Assembly: GCA_021018815.1 (NCBI GenBank)
Contig: JAITYX010000058.1
Span: forward strand, 3,489,001 to 3,553,000
DNA from: Talinum fruticosum
Lineage: Eukaryota > Streptophyta > Magnoliopsida > Caryophyllales > Talinaceae
DNA: 64,000 nt
Direction of reading: 5' to 3'
Position 1 is the stretch's first letter. Each line of letters starts with the position of its first letter. Positions 23,455 to 35,810 of the stretch are shown here, in pieces. Position numbers and translations under genes: made by a program. Under the pieces are notes generated by a model that was not told the origin of the DNA, made no database searches, and worked only from the letters and a program-made list of their open reading frames with translations.

Positions 23455-24673
23455 AGTAAACCGACTGCCACTACTAGAGGATTGACTTTTAACTACGGTC
23501 CTTTTACAACGACTACGAAAAAATCCTAATGAAAAATGAGACGGTGACATTTTTATAAAAAGCGAAAAAGAAAACCACAATTCTAGGATAGAACTATAGC
23601 AAAACATCAAGGCTGGACCTACTACTATGATTCTTAGATAAAATTGTAGTAATAGGTATTACTTTACATTATAGTTCCGCATAAGAACCGTAATAATAAG
23701 TTCAACATTCCAAAAATTTACAATCTCTCTGGTCTTTTTAGGAGGACTTTTCCTATTAGTACGTTTCTTTATAGGAACCATGGTAATAAGTTCTATTACT
23801 ATGGTGTGCAGATTTTTCCAGTTCTTGCTCACTATCTGAATTTTTGTGACTCCATGTATGGCTCAAAATTCATGAAATTTGTACTTGCGAATCATATGAA
23901 TTTATGGAAATTTCATGTATATTTTGGTGAATTTCCTCTATGTTATAAATTTTTGAAGGAAATTGGTTTATTATGGAAGCAGAAAGTTATGTTTAGATGG
24001 TTGGCTTGACCAACATAGCAATAAGCCCTTCACTTGACCTATTGCGATGGTTGGATGACCAATCGTAGTAATAGGTCAAGTGAATAACGTATTATTACGA
24101 GTGTGCATATTATTTCCATTTTTGCTCACTATTTGAATTTTCGTGACTTTATGGATGGTTCAAAATTACTGAAATTTGGATTACAGATTTATATGAATTT
24201 ATGGCATTTATTCTATTTTTTGGTGAATTTGGATGAGTAGGTTATGTGTTATGAATTTTTAAAGGAAATTGTTATGTTTTGGAAGCGAAAGTTCTGTTTA
24301 GGGGGTGAGACGTATTACTACTCGTTGGCTTGAACAAGCTGTAGTAATAAGTCCTTCACCTGACCTATTACAATGGTTGGATGACCAACTATAGTAATAG
24401 GTCAAGTGAATGACTTATTACCATGATGTGTAGATTTTTCCCGTTTTTGCTCACTTTTTGGATTTTTGTGACTTCATGGATGATTCAAAATTCCTGAAAT
24501 TTTTATTGAAGATTCATATGAATTTAGAGAAATTTTTTGTTTTTTTAGTGAATATTGGATGAGTAGATTCTGTGTGATGAATTTTTTAAATGAAATTGTT
24601 TTGCTTTGGAATCAAAAAGTTCTATTTAGGGAGGTATGAGACCTATCACTACGGTTGGCTTGACCAACCCTAG

Positions 24674-26310
24674 TGAAGGTTTGCTCTTGGAGAGGTTAAG
24701 TCACCCTAGAGGGGATGAATAGGGTGATGGAAGATTTTTTATAAAATCAAACTCTTTTTGCACTGAATCGAATAAGAAGCAAATTTTGAGTCTAGATTGG
24801 ACTCAAAAAGTTAAACACTTAGAAATACGTGGAAACCCTCTTGAGGCGAGAAAATCACGAGATAGTGTCAATCCAAAAACCAAGTCAAATCCACTACCCA
24901 GATTTGTTCCCAAACAAATCTATTACAATTTTCCCAGGCTCAAAATTTACCTTATCTTAATGACCTAGTACTTCCAAGTTAAAGTTACCTTATCAACTTG
25001 GGATCCTCCAATTTTTCCCAGGTTAGGAGTTCCCTTATCTAACCCGATACTTCCAATTGAGGTAACCTTTACAATTTGGGATAACTAAGTTGAGGTAACC
25101 TTTACAAGTCGAGTCAGAGAGAAAGAGTAGAAGGGAGTGATAAAAAAATTACAATACAACCGACTCGGAAGAATACAACTCAAAATATTAGAATTACAGT
25201 TTGGGAGTTGTAAGTTAGACAAGATGTTCAATATGGTCTCTCTCTTTCTTCCATTCGTTGGTTGAAATCTTGTGCTAAGGCTTCTATAAATACTTTGCCT
25301 TGAAGAGATAGTCGTTGAGCCTCCAATGCCTTTCCGTTGAACCTATCTCGAGTCAACTAGCCGTTGTAACGGATAGTCCGAGTCACTTAGATTTCTAGAC
25401 CACCTTGGAATAGTCTGTTATGCCTTGGTCCTACCTCCCAACAACTCTTTTTTCAGCTTTTGTAAACTAGAAAAGTAGAAAGAAAAGATCGTTAGACTCA
25501 AAAATAAAATATTACCCAAAATAGTAACAGTACAAGGTCGTTAGTTAGTTCCGAGCTTTTCCAAAAATTCCAGCCTTTTGTCCGGCAATGTTTTAATGGT
25601 CGAAGCCTTTTGTTTTTGCTTTTTCGTTAGATGATTGACATTAGAAAAACCTACAAAAATATTAAGCACAATGGTTCTCAAAGTATAAATATACTTTGGT
25701 CCATAATTAGATAAGTATTAGTTTAAATAAAGCATTTAATGACTAATTATCCTTAATCTATTAATCTAGAATATTTCAAGTATAATATTCAATATACTTA
25801 GATTCCGGATATGCCAAAACTCATAAATAAATCATTCAATCTTAATGGGAACATGAGTTATTTAGACATTTTACAATTATGTATAATTAAACAAATAATA
25901 ATAGTGTAAGTTTCTAGGTTAAAGCATGATTCAAATCATTCAATCCTAGACCAAATCATGATATTTTCCATGATAAAATAGACATGTTAAATATAAGATA
26001 GCACAGGTAAACTAAATGTCCGAGTTTGACCGAGTAGGTCGAGTCTCGATAACCGAGTCGCTCGCTCGACTCGGCTTGTCATGACTAACTCGGATTCCAG
26101 TTTCGAGTATCGGACATAGTCGAGATAGACTTAATATACTTAAGTCTCGAGTTCAGTAATAAACAAGTCATATTGAAATAATGAATTATAAAGCATATGA
26201 CTTAGTTAAATGAATTTCTTTTAGGATGCTTCTTGTTTTATCCTAAATTTAGATGAATGCATGAAATCAAAACACATTCAAGGGGTTAGTCAGTCATACT
26301 CGAGTCTTCA
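24674..26310 (-). mobile_element. Solo copia LTR with target-site duplication CCTAG
   Basis: A single LTR of 1637 bp in minus orientation, TGAAGGTTTGC to CGAGTCTTCA, flanked by identical 5-bp repeats CCTAG at 24669-24673 and 26311-26315. With the LTR and one repeat removed, the CACTA-like subterminal repeat reads through. This is the classic product of recombination between the two LTRs of one inserted element. TATA-like TCTATAAATAC (minus strand reads GTATTTATAG) is near 25292. Confidence 0.92.
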
Positions 26311-26369
26311 CCTAGTAATAGGTTTCAATTCCTCATTTTTAAGGTCTCCTCTTTCTCTCTTTAAAATCT

Positions 26370-26990
26370 TTGCGTTTCGTCTCTCACTCCTCTCATCTCC
26401 ACCTCTATCCTCATAACTATCAATCTAACTCATCATATCCATCATCTTCTTCTCTATCCTCACCAGTCCTTCTTCCGGCAAATTCATTTAGATTTGGCTT
26501 TAAATATCAACCCCTCAAGAGAAGAAGAACCATCGGTGTTTTTCATCGTTCCCCTTGCTTCGGCGACGGTAATTTTCTAGGGAAATCTCTTCATTTCATT
26601 TACATTTTTTTCTCAAATCTCTAGTGATTTTGTTTCATAAATTTCTTAGCCTCTTTCATAAGTTGATGGGAAATGTATTTTCAATTTCTTCCTTCAATTG
26701 ATGTAATTATTATCATACAGATCACTAATTCAATTTCCTCCTTTTCAAGGGTTTTGATTCTTCCTTTTGTAAACAATATTCAAGCTTCTATTTTTTGATA
26801 TGTAAAATTCGACCTCTTGTTTTAGTTATGTCTTGTTATCGACATCTACATCGGCATTGAGTTCGTGGTTAAAGGAGAAGAGGGATGGGGGATTTAAGTT
26901 GATTACGAAGAAGATTAATAATTTTAAGGTCTTACCTCTCCACTAATGGCTTCGACCTCCATTACTGCCCATTGTAGGTCCTTCTTCTAT
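26370..26990 (+). pseudogene. Possible captured host-gene fragment inside the CACTA-like element
   Basis: An open stretch from the ATG at 26370 has a Ser/His/Tyr-rich N-terminus followed by basic residues (YQPLKRRRTIGVFHR), which resembles an organelle transit peptide, and runs into a good splice-donor sequence (GACGGTAATT near 26567). Further on, about 26840-26950, a second coding-like block reads SALSSWLKEKRDGGFKLI then TKKINNFKVLPLH. CACTA and Mutator elements often carry such host exons. I do not recognise the parent gene, and the splice structure is a guess. Confidence 0.3.
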
Positions 26991-27837
26991 TTTTGATTTT
27001 GATTTTTTGAATTTTTGAAGTTTGAATTTCAAGGTCCAGTTAAGCACCCCATGAAGAATTTTTTCCTTTAATTTTCCTAGATCTTGAGCTTTATGTTTTG
27101 GGATTGTGGTGAACATTCAAAATATTGAAACATGATTATGTGCATATTTTTCCTATTTTAGCTCACTATTTGAATTTTCGTGATTCCATGGATGGTTTAA
27201 AATTCCTGAAATTTTTAGTCGATTCATATGCATTTATCGAAATTTCTTATAATTTTTGGTGAATTTTGGATGAGTTGATTCTATGTTATGAATTTTTGAA
27301 GGAAATTGTTATGTTGTGGAAGCAGAAAGTTCTATTTAGGGGGCTTGTTTTTACTAGGGTTCTTTGGACGAACTCTAGTAAAAGGCTTGTTTGACCAAGA
27401 TTTTCACTACCGTTCATCCAAAGAACCCTAGTAAAAGTCTTGTTTGACCAAGACTTTTATTATGGTTCTTTAGATAAACCGTAGGAAAAGGCTCATTTGA
27501 CCAACCCTTTCACTACTGGTTCGTCCAAGAAACCATAGTAATAGGACTTCTTTTACTATGGTTCTGAACTATAGTAAAAGATACTTACCTACTACTACGC
27601 TCACATTGACTACGTTTTCAACTATGGTAAAAGGTCATTTTGAATCGTAGTAAAAGATAGTTATTGCACTAGCGCGTATATAGAAAATAAAGGAAAACCA
27701 AGATCTAATTGGTTGTACAGACACGATCCTCAATTGGATGCTACAAAAGTCGGTCGGCGCCGGTGGTAACGGTCGGACCGCATGCTACAAAGGTTAGAAG
27801 CATGACTTTGGGCATAGTGCCAGCCCTCACAGGCATT

Positions 27838-28310
27838 AGGGGTGTTCATGGTTCGGTTCAGTGTAGATCGATTTTTTAACCTAGGTTAACTGGATTTAAC
27901 AGTTCATAAAAATATTAACCGGAATCGTAATCGGATAAGCCGATTAGCGGTTAACCAAATTATTCTCGCTTGGTTCATCAATTAATAGAACCGGCAATGA
28001 AAACATTACGAAGTGATTTTTGGGATTTTACTTGGGCCAGCAGCGACTCGCTACCCAACTACTCGGGCCATCAACGACAGTAGCCCAACACCAGCTTGGG
28101 CTAGCAATAGTGGCATGGGCTTGGTAACCAACAAAGAAAATCGTTTTTTTTTTTCAAATAAGTAAATTATCCTATAATAATTTTTAAATTTTTTTAAAAG
28201 ACTTACCGGTTCGATTCCGGTTAACCGTCCGGTTCGATTCTCGGTTAACTCGTCGGTTTCAAAATCCCAAATCGAAACCGAATCGGATATACTTTCGGTT
28301 TACCTTGAGA
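27838..28310. repeat. Degenerate MITE-like repeat, one end only
   Basis: Begins GGGGTGTTCATGGTTCGGTTC and contains several GGTTAACC, CCGGTT and CCGATT runs, ending near CGGTTTACC at about 28300. The opening resembles plant hAT-type miniature elements, but the matching inverted end is not present. No gene. Confidence 0.4.
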
Positions 28311-28429
28311 TCAAGAAACGATCAAGCTTCAACATACCATCGAGCTTATCTTTTTATTTCTTTTATTTATTTTTGCTAGCCTACCGATGAAAACTCGGCC
28401 TCATTTGCAAGCTTAGGTCACGATCGGAC

Positions 28430-30055
28430 TAAAGTAACATGGTGGAAGCCGCTTAGCCCACAAAAGCCAACCAACACCACGGATCAGCCTAGTTTGCTTT
28501 TCCGTGGGTCAAATCCAGTCTATTTGGATTTATTTTCGGACGGTCCATCCACTTCGAATTCCAAGACTAGTCCTGAATCGGCGTCGGACCGCAAACCTAC
28601 CAAAGGGCAGCTTTTTGCTCTTTTAACGATCGAGCTTGGCACACTTTCCCGGACGACTCAAGCATCATTGTTTAGGTCCGGTGCCACCCCATGGATTCCT
28701 CCGAACAAGTGTCGTTTTGACTTGTTCAGCTTCCGGTTTTTTATTTATCCATTTCCGTATTTTTGAGCCCCGTTCATCGCTTAGGTTACAAGTGGGAGTT
28801 AATTTTAAGGTTTTCTAAACCCTAAAATTTTCTATAAATATAGGGCTATCTCCTTTCGTTTCACACTCCAATTTCAACTAGAAAAAGCACCCCTAATGTT
28901 GAAATTTTCTCTCACTTTTCTCTCAGTCCTTACCCTCTTTCTCTCTCTCTCTCTCTCTTAAAAGTCTCTTTCTAAACCTACACAAAAAGCCCTTTTTGGC
29001 CTCTTTTTGCCGTTTTTCCTATCGTTATACTATTGAAATTCCATTGTGATTCAAGTCTAGCAGGTGGGTTAACCCGAGGGTGTGCTTCAACCATTTTAGA
29101 GTTTGTTATTTAAAATTTTATTTAATTCCTGTATTTATTACTTTCGACATTGTAGTTTGAAGTTGTAATCGGTTTACCTTCCAGCCCTCCAACGTAATAT
29201 TTTATTTAACGCTTTCTTTGATCGATTTTTTATTGCTTTCTTTTGTAGCTTTTTTATTATTTTCATTTACCATTTTTAAGCATGCTTGAATTGTTTTTAT
29301 TTCTCACTTCACATGTTGGTTGCCTGTTTTAATTAAAGTAATTTAAACTCACATTTTAAACTAGTAGAGATCATCTGTTGACGGAAAAATGAGGAGTGAC
29401 CCTCCTCATTTCATATCATCGCCCCCAAATAACGAATCGTTGGTTTTTGACAAATTGATTCCTTTTTGAAAACCTTTTCGAAATTATGAGTTTTGTTCCT
29501 TTTTCATAGTCCCTTCAATAAACTTGAAATTAGAAAAGTGCCATTTTTATTTTTATTAATTTTTATTTCTAAAACCGACTAGTGATTCCTCGTTTTAGCT
29601 TTTTCATCTAAAACCGCATCTCGACTTTTTGTTTACAAATTCATTAAAATTGAGGAAAATGGACTTACAACCTTTTAATGTCCAGAGCCGGACAGTCGGC
29701 GCCCCTATCTACTACTCGGGCGTAGCTTATGACCCAAGCAAGTGTCCACTGCCCGGTCCAACAATTTTAGGGCAATTTTTCTTTTCTATTTTCTTTTAAT
29801 GTTACGTTTAAAGAAAAAATATCCTCATACTTCTAAAAATTAATTTTAAAAATAAAATAATTAATAAAATGCTAATAAATCATTTCCTTTGAACTCCTTT
29901 CAAAACCTAATTTAAGGTAATAAACTTAATAAGCAACCCACCTCGTATGAAACCGACATTGGTAGAGTGGCACAAACCATTTTTTTGGTCCGCTTCCCTC
30001 TTTTACAATGGATGGAGGGGCCGAGCGTTGGCTCTTATAAATGTAAGGTAAAAAA
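28430..30055 (+). other. Unclassified region with TATA box and CT-rich leader
   Basis: A TATA box (TCTATAAATATAGGG, 28832-28846) is followed by a CT-rich leader with a (CT)n run near 28940-28960. No long reading frame follows. The layout (TATA, leader, then 29680-29760 GC-rich sequence with GCCGGACAGTCGGCGCCCC) could be the promoter part of an LTR of a different family, perhaps gypsy. A hairpin with 10-bp perfect arms (AAATGAGGAG/CTCCTCATTT) lies at 29388-29412. I cannot assign it. Confidence 0.3.
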
Positions 30056-30289
30056 GGGAAATTCCTTTTGTTACCCTTTTAATTTTGTAAATTCTATTTG
30101 GTGAACATATAAAAAATTAAACCAAATAGTATCCTTATATTTTGACAAAATATGATATGTGACATAAACCATTATATTTAGCTCTTGACTGGTGAGTTGT
30201 CATCTTGTTTATATTGTTATGACACAAAAATTTTAAATTTCAAAAAGTACCCTTACGAATGGGTGCAAGGGAAGACGGTTAACAAGAAG

Positions 30290-30323
<34 letters not shown>

Positions 30324-30500
30324 AGACCAAGAAATATGAGGACAATTTGGTCATTTCAATTGATTTTTAGCGGCATTAGTGACAGAGTGATACCGTGTCG
30401 ACATGTTTTTCAATAAAGGGATACTATTTGGAATTTATAATTTTCTTATTTATCAAATATTATCTCGCATAAACACAAGGTAACCGAAACGGAATTTCCC
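30056..30500. mobile_element. MITE with ~20-bp terminal inverted repeats
   Basis: Left end GGGAAATTCCTTTTGTTACC; the complement of the right end is GGGAAATTCCGTTTCGGTTACC. It is 445 bp, with no coding sequence, and holds a (GA)n microsatellite at 30293-30320. Both flanks are A-rich (TAAAAA), so the target duplication cannot be read with certainty and the superfamily is open. Confidence 0.7.
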
Positions 30501-30560
30501 TAAAAAAAGGTATAAATCTTTACCCTCTTAAACCCTGTTTAATATTAATTTAAGATTATC

Positions 30561-30672
30561 TTGTTTGCCAAATGTCGTTGTTTTGCTATTTGAAAGGAGT
30601 CATGCATGTATTAAAAAGTGTATGCCGGATGCAAAGAGAATAGTTTGTTTGATTCACATGCAAAGGAATTTG
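30561..30672 (+). pseudogene. Mutator-like transposase, fragment 1
   Basis: Encodes part of the MULE transposase between the catalytic region and the SWIM finger: KKCMPDAKRIVCLIHMQRNL, which corresponds to the MPDAEHRHCxxHxxKNL-type block of the family. The frame is cut at 30672 by copia C and continues at 42378 without a gap once the insert and one target-site copy are removed. Further upstream (to about 30500) coding similarity fades; the N-terminus and the first catalytic residues are not found. Confidence 0.75.
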
Positions 30673-32297
30673 TGAAGGTTTTCCCTTGGAGAGGCTAAGT
30701 CACCCTAGAGGAGAGGTGAATAGGGTGATGAGGAAATTTAAGCAAGTAATGGAAGAATAAAACTAGAGATGACTCTGTGGAGAGTGAGAGTCAAGAATGA
30801 ACTCGGGAAAGCACCGACTCGAATACGATAAATGAAGGGGTTAAAGTTTAAACTAAACTTTAAGTCCGTCCGAGTCTAGATTGGACTCGGAAAAGTATCA
30901 ACTCGAAATTACGTGGAAACCCTCCTGGGGTAGAAAACCATGGACAGTGTTAATCCAAGCACCAAGTCAAATCCACTATTTTGAATCCACAAAATATAGT
31001 AGAATGACTCAACCGAATTGTTCCCTTAGACAATTCCTTACAAGATTTTCCTAGACTCGAAATTACCTTATATGATCTAGTACTTCCTAACCGAGGTAAC
31101 CTTTACAATTAGGGATTACTGAGCTGAGTTAATCCTTATAACTCGAGTCAAGGGACCTTACTCGAAAGTAAGAATGAGTGTTTGTAAACTTATTACAAGA
31201 CCTTACAACTTAGAAAGATATTAAGTACGAGTTGGAGTTGTAAGTAGAAGATTAAGTATGAATACAATGACTCTTGCTTAAGTGCATGTATTGACGGTTG
31301 ATTCAAGCAAATCTTCAAGTCTTGAGAGTTGGCTTCTATTTTTAGATAACCAAGCAGATTAGCCGTTGTGACTATCTCCTGACTGGAAGTCCTTTGTGAC
31401 CGTTGCAATGGAGTTTCTAAGTCACTCGGAAAATATCCGTTGAGGTGTGAATGTTGGGCAACGGCTCTTGACTCCATTGGAAGTCCCAATCCACTCGGTG
31501 GTGTCTCGAAAAGTAGGGTGGAAACCACCATTGAGCTTAGCGTTGCAGATTTCCAATTTTGGAAACAGATCAACCCCGACACGGTGTCCGGTCTTCGGTC
31601 CGAGATAGAAAAAGCCTTGTCTGCTTGGTGATTTGACATCTTGAAGCCGGTTTACTTTTGTATTTCAAAAATAAGATAGCCTCGTTTGAATAACCTACAA
31701 AAGTAAATCAATTTGGTTCTCAAAGTATAAAATACTTTGGTCCAAGATTAGACACGAGATAATAATTTAATTAAGATAAATAAGTGCATAATTATCCGAG
31801 TCGAAAGAAATGGAATTTTCCGAGTCTAATATTCACTATACTCAAATTCTATTTGAGTCGATCTAGAAGTAAAGCAAGTCGGATAAATAACATCGAGTGG
31901 AAAGACTTGATTTAGACTGCCAATGTTCAAACCAAGCATGATAACTTAGAAAGATGAATTAACACAAGTAATTCAATCAAACTTAGATCATGAAGTCGAA
32001 CCGAGTTTATGCATAATAGAACAAGTGTTTGAACATGCAATATATCTGAGTGTTGTCTCGAGTGACTCGAACCGTGTGTGAAATGATAAGCAAGAATATG
32101 CTTGTCCGAGTCGGTTAGAATCAAAAGAGAACATATGCGATAGTTTACGTAACACTCAAAAAAGATGTTATATCACTAAGAAAAGCTTATAAAACGAGAT
32201 AGAATGACTTTTAATCAAAACCTTATAAGAGATGAAGTCCTATACCTAATTCCTTGATGGAACTCAAAATGATGTATATGACGAGTCCGAGTCTTTA
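30673..32297 (-). repeat. 3' LTR of copia element C
   Basis: 1625 bp, TGAAGGTTTTCCC to CCGAGTCTTTA, nearly identical to the interrupted partner at 37965-42377. The TATA position reads TATTTTTAG on plus (near 31336) in both LTRs, unlike the TATTTATAG of other copies, so the change was present before insertion. The polypurine tract follows on the right (complement AAAAAGGGGAGAT, 32298-32310). Confidence 0.92.
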
Positions 32298-32844
32298 ATC
32301 TCCCCTTTTTGATGAAAGGCATTCCATACTTAGAGTTAGTGATATAGATCCGGGTTGTCATCCATAAGCCGGAAAAACATGATAGAATTGTGTAGAGAAA
32401 ATACAATGAATGAAACTTATATTCTATCGGAGCAAATAAGCTGAGATTGCATAAAAGAACTAAAGTATCGGAGCGAGAAAAGAATAACCGAGTATTAGAG
32501 CAATGATAGACAGAGTTATCGAATCGAGTAGAGAAAAAAATACTGAGCAAGACATTAAAACTCGAAGTAATAAACTCGAAATAATTGCTTTAAGTAGTAA
32601 ACTCAAAGATATGTGCAACTCGGAAGATAAATATCGGAATTATTAATGAAATTTCATTGTAATTTAAACTAATGAGTTTACACAAAAGAGGGTGAGAGAA
32701 ACTCCCTAAACAAGACAACAAATTTTTCTAACTATTCTCCCCTTGCCTTTCAAGTAAAAACAAAAAGAGGAAGAATGTATCAAGTAGATACGGATTTGAT
32801 GTCCGGACAAAAAAATAAAATTAAGCGAAAAAGAAATTAAGATG

Positions 32845-34452
32845 GAGGAGATAGAGCGATCCGAGTCGAGGTTGGTGGACGAGCAGTGCGCCTTCGCCGA
32901 TAAGATCCGGAAGATGTTGACGAGCGAGGTGGAGGCAAGACTCGGGATTTCGGAATCGGCTCGGCTCGAGTGGTCGACCCGGAACTAGGTCATCCAAAGG
33001 CTCATCCTCTTGAAACTCGGGCTGACGGAGGGTGCGCTCAAGATGACCAGCTGCTAACCGACCATGGTCAACGAGTGTCTTCGACCCACTCGGACTACCG
33101 TCCGAGCCGATCATTTCCGGTTGAGGTTCCGGAGCACTTGGGCCCTCTCGTTGATGCTACTCGGTTGTTCTTCTTCTTTCTCCCCTTCCTCGGATGGAGC
33201 TACCTCAGCCGCGAGACTCCTCTTCTTCGTCTTCTTCTTCTTCTCCCCCTTTTGAGGAGGATTTGGTCGGACTCGAGGATTCTTCGAAGTGTCCGAGTTG
33301 ACCGGATCCTGAGCCGCCTTAGATCGCCTCTCCTGAAGGAGCTCGAACGACTCCCTCTCGCTCCTTAACCGGGGCCTTCATCTCGAGAAGCACATCTTGT
33401 TGCTCTCGGATTTGGGATTTAGCGATTTTCCGGTTAATGGTCATAGAATGAAGGACAGTCTTGAATGACCGGAGGGTGTCCTTGAACTCAGTGGACACCA
33501 AGGAAAGCTTGTCCATGATGGCGGAGGACAAGGTAGAAGAAAGAATATGAGAAACACCTGAGGTGGAAGCACCACCAGGTGGAGGAGGTAGGGGAAGAGT
33601 TGGATGAGTCCGGGTCTAAGGCGGAGAAGAGGGCCTCGGTTCTAAGCTATGGACCGAGACACCCGGTTGGGTCTCCTGGTATCCATACCCAAGGAGTTCC
33701 TTTTTGCCAACGACAATGGCAGCCTTAGAAACCACATTAGGATCCGAGGGAAGAGGAACTTTGAATTGCTTGAAGATGAGGGTGAGAAGAGCCCCGAAAG
33801 GAAGTGGGGTGGTCTTCTTGTTCCGAGTCCGAGCCAAGCACAGCTGCCATTTGCTCGACTATTGCAGGAAAGAGGTCTACTTCGTAGCCCTCTAGAATGT
33901 CATAAAGAGCTTTGAGGTGCTTGGAGTTGGTGTTCTCCTTACTAGAATGTTGTGAGTAGAAGGTTCTCATCAGCAGAAAACAAGAAGGCGGGCTTCGATT
34001 TGAGTTGGGTCACGAGAGAAATTTTTGCGTGACCCGGAAACTCTTTGGCATATTTCTCAAAGAATTCATTAGCAACCTCGTTGAAAGGTATGGGGTTGCT
34101 GTTGAGGAAAAGAGAAGTGACTTTAAAGAGTCGATGGAGAAGAGAAGTGTTGATGCGAAAGGTGATGTTTTGAACTCCGGAGGTGAGGATACCCTCAAAG
34201 CTAGAAAGATTGGAATAGAACTCGAAACAAGTTCGGATAGATGAAATCACCGAAACAGAGGAAATTGTAAACCCGTGTTGATTTTATCCGGGCCAACCAT
34301 GAGAACTTTGTGGTCGGGAAGAATTTGTCATCCAACGTTAGGTGTTGAGTGATAAGAGGTTTTGAGGGAGTGGAGGGGCCTTCCTGGCTTTTTGTACGAG
34401 GTTTCTTGGTGGCGGAACCAAGAAAATTAGGGTGGGAACCTCTTTTCGGCAT
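32845..34452 (-). pseudogene. Extra ORF of the copia family, copy 3 (best preserved)
   Basis: Starts MPKRGSHPNFLGSATKKP at 34452. Then LITQHLTLDDKFFPTTKFSW (34330-34280), a block with VYNFLCFGDFIYPNLFRVLF, then FEGILTSGVQNITFRIN, FYEKYAKEFPGHAKI-like, KHLKALYDILEGYEVDLFP near 33880, GKKELLGYGYQETQPGVSVH near 33660, a proline-rich spacer, a helical segment (MDKLSLVSTEFKDTLRSFK, 33510-33440) and a charged Lys/Glu tract (33300-33150). About 500 codons in total over five or six frameshifts. It has no clear signal peptide or membrane span. It lies between RNase H and the polypurine tract of a complete element, which proves it belongs to the element. Function unknown. Confidence 0.7.
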
Positions 34453-34870
34453 GTTTGATGTTGAAGAGAGAGAGAGATGAATTCTTATGAAAAGGGAAAG
34501 AGAGATAGCTCGACGAGAGTGAGCGAAGAGAAAAAGAAAAGTGAAAGAGTAGAAAGAGAGAGAGCTGAGAGCAACAATGCTTACTTGAGATGTTCTTCTC
34601 TTAGCTTGAGAGCGACGTACGTTTCTTCGAAAGTAGAGAGCTTGCTCGCGTTGAAGTAATTGAGAGAGTGAAAGTAAGTAGAGAGTAAAGTAACGAAATG
34701 AAGGAAAATAGACGCTATTTATAGAGGAATAATTGTCCTTCAGTATTCGTTCTAACTCGGCTTCTTCAACTGGTCACCTAAGACCGGTGTGACTGTTCCG
34801 CTCTCTAACGGTTAGAATTCCAACGATTGTCTCTCAACGGCCAGTTGTCCGATTGATGCGCGCAAGAGAG
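34453..34870 (-). promoter_or_regulatory. Internal promoter and leader of the extra copia ORF, copy 3
   Basis: The TATA box (TATAAATA on the minus strand, plus coordinates 34716-34723) lies about 265 nt before the ATG at 34452. The leader is CT-rich on the coding strand (GA-rich on plus, 34465-34560). Upstream at 34800-34850 the coding strand carries AACCGTTAG, ATCGTTGG and GGCCGTTGAG, close to the motifs before copies 1 and 2. Confidence 0.6.
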
Positions 34871-35109
34871 ATAGAGAAAAAGAAAGATTTTAAAAGAAAT
34901 TTCGAAATCCTCCACCGATCTAGAGATGGTTTCGAAGTTTGATGTCCACTTTTCACAAAATCTAAGTCCGACTTAGCTAAGTTTCGAGTAACTCGAAACC
35001 GCAAACAACTAATAACTATTGGCTCAGTATCACTGGTTCAAGTGAACTAATGGCTATTAAAGAGAGTAAACACGCAACACATAATCATGCAAAGTAATTT
35101 TTTTATAAA

Positions 35110-35810
35110 AAACATATTTATGTATTAATCATGCCAAGCTCATTCCGAATAAAACAAAACTGATCCTCACTAAGGGGCTTAGTAAAAATATCAGCTAATT
35201 GAAAATTGGTAGGAATGAATTCAAGTTCAATATCACCCTTTTCGGAATGATCTCTCGAAAATGATACCGACCTCAATATATTTTGTCTTTGAGTGCTTGG
35301 ATCGAATTCTTGGTGATGCTGATTGCACTTTGATTGTCATACTTGATTGGAATAGATTTGAATGAAAGTCTAAGATCTTTCAAGTGTTGTTTTATCTATA
35401 AGATCTAAGCACAAGCACGCTCCAGCTGTAATATACTCGACTTCAGCAGTTGATAGAGCTACCGAGTTTTGCTTCTTTGAGTGCCAAGATATCGTGGATT
35501 GACCCGAAACCGGCGAGCTCCTGAAGTGCTCTTTCTGTCAACTTTGTATCCAACATAGTCGGCATCCGAGTATCCAGGTGAGAGTCGGCTTCGAGTCTCT
35601 AGAGTACCATAGGCCCAAATTCCGAGTCCCCGCAAGATATCTCGAATATTCTCTTCACGGCAGTGAGATGTGATTCTTTTGAATTAGCTTGAAATCTTGC
35701 ACACGGACAAACACTAAACATGATGTCTAGCCTACTGGAAGTAGGATAGAGCAAAGATCCAATCATACCTCGGTAGAGTTTCGATTCATCGCTTTACCTT
35801 TCTCATCCGA
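35110..35810 (-). pseudogene. Copia C RNase H and the last part of reverse transcriptase
   Basis: The RNase H C-terminus (KGDIELEFIPTNFQLADIF, then TKPLSEDQFCFIRNELGM) is at 35130-35240. The block with ALSTAEVEYITAGACL is near 35410-35460. The reverse transcriptase tail is near 35700-35790, with IGSLLYPTSSRLDIMFSVC. The sequence then jumps to the protease region at about 35810; a LCDKGQEV-type motif follows at once. About 2.5 kb of coding sequence present in the homologue D is therefore missing. Confidence 0.85.

Larger units (their letters stand above)
23469..27674. mobile_element. CACTA-like DNA transposon, non-autonomous (interrupted by a solo copia LTR)
   Basis: The left end CACTACTAGAGG and the right end, whose complement begins CGCTAGTGCAATAAC, are followed inward by similar stretches ending in ACTACGGTC/ACTACGATTC. 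Both subterminal regions (23490-24670 and 27340-27665) are filled with many copies, in both orientations, of short units such as CTACGGTT and CCGTAGTAATAGG. Dense subterminal repeats of this kind are typical of En/Spm (CACTA) elements. No transposase is visible. The right terminus has CGCTA rather than CACTA and I could not find a clean 3-bp duplication, so the class call is moderate. Confidence 0.5.

Noticed and set aside
32821..33915. Several plus-strand open frames (for example 32970-33368, 33649-33915)
   Set aside because: They are antisense shadows of the extra copia ORF on the minus strand, whose protein blocks match the other two copies.
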